From Paracoccaceae bacterium (GTDB lineage: Bacteria > Pseudomonadota > Alphaproteobacteria > Rhodobacterales > Rhodobacteraceae): a DNA stretch of 13,378 bases. This document shows, one piece after another, positions 13,214 to 13,378 of the stretch. The position numbers and the translations under genes were made by a program. Numbering within the stretch: the first letter of the stretch is position 1; the number at the start of each line of letters is the position of its first letter. The notes below the pieces were generated by a model. It saw only the letters and a program-made list of their open reading frames with translations. It did no database searches and had not been told where the DNA came from. The stretch spans positions 1 through 13,378 of the forward strand of contig JAESRD010000114.1 of the NCBI GenBank assembly GCA_016764835.1, written 5' to 3'.

Positions 13214-13378
13214 GTGGGACCGGGCAGTTATATTTCAGGCCTAGGCCATGCCGCACTTATCGGCTGGGCGGTGTTTGGCTGGGCGCCAAGCCGCACGCCC
13301 GAGCCCTTTGAGGTGGCCGATGTGTCGGTGCTGACATCTGCAGCATTCGCCGCCCTCGTGGCCGCCACCACCACAGCG
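13214..13378 (+). CDS. tolA: Tol-Pal system protein TolA, N-terminus (truncated by window end)
   Basis: A frame open from GTG 13214 to the last base, 55 codons. It encodes an N-terminus with one hydrophobic segment (GLGHAALIGWAVFGWA), followed by PEPFEVADVSVLTSAAFAALVA. This matches the start of alphaproteobacterial TolA as I know it: a short cytoplasmic tip, an inner-membrane anchor, then the beginning of the long periplasmic helical domain. AGGGG lies eight bases upstream and overlaps the tolR stop region. There is no in-frame ATG nearby, so GTG is the likely start. The 11-base gap to tolR and the gene order tolQ-tolR-tolA support it strongly. The periplasmic helix and the C-terminal Pal/TolB-binding domain lie outside the window. 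Confidence 0.85.
   Translation, partial: MGPGSYISGLGHAALIGWAVFGWAPSRTPEPFEVADVSVLTSAAFAALVAATTTA

Noticed and set aside
1..13378. Search by eye for defence systems, toxin-antitoxin pairs, prophage genes, CRISPR repeats, tRNAs or insertion sequences
   Set aside because: None was seen. All long non-shadow frames are accounted for by housekeeping genes or the three unknowns listed, and no dispersed or regularly spaced repeats stand out.

Overview
The window looks like a chromosomal housekeeping segment of an alphaproteobacterium, most likely in the Rhodobacterales (Roseobacter/Rhodobacter type). This rests on protein character from memory, not on a search: a phosphatidylcholine synthase of the bacterial Pcs type, a TolR with a glycine- and arginine-rich N-terminus, a PriA whose N-terminus resembles Rhodobacterales PriA, and a run ruvC-ruvA-ruvB / ybgC / tolQ-tolR-tolA. 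The DNA is GC-rich and codon use looks even across the genes. I see no insertion sequence, integrase remnant, tRNA, CRISPR array or prophage gene, so nothing suggests recent transfer.

Left part (1-3402): a 36-codon tail of an unrecognised plus-strand gene converges on a minus-strand run, which in transcription order is a short transaldolase, a DUF484 protein, the tyrosine recombinase XerC and phosphatidylcholine synthase. A strong hairpin with a U-tract separates tal from the DUF484-xerC-pcs group, which is tightly spaced and probably one operon.

Middle part (3403-8390): priA diverges from tal across a short intergenic region holding an 8-bp inverted repeat, a competing small hairpin and a very short ORF whose stop overlaps an upstream priA start. 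After priA come an MFS-type transporter of unknown substrate, the ribosomal protein L11 methyltransferase prmA, and a small one-TM-segment protein of unknown function. A clear intrinsic terminator closes this block at 8363-8390.

Right part (8391-13378): a leader with a LexA-like half-site pair and a CtrA-like box precedes ruvC-ruvA-ruvB (Holliday-junction resolvasome), an unrecognised 218-aa protein, and the Tol-associated thioesterase ybgC. After a 156-bp gap come tolQ, tolR and the start of tolA, which begins at GTG and runs off the window. Junction processing (RuvABC), replication restart (PriA) and dimer resolution (XerC) therefore sit close to envelope-constriction genes (Tol).

I did not find a convincing new multi-gene system. 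The points most worth a second look are the ruvC leader, the tal-priA intergenic region and the two unrecognised proteins next to the ruv genes.
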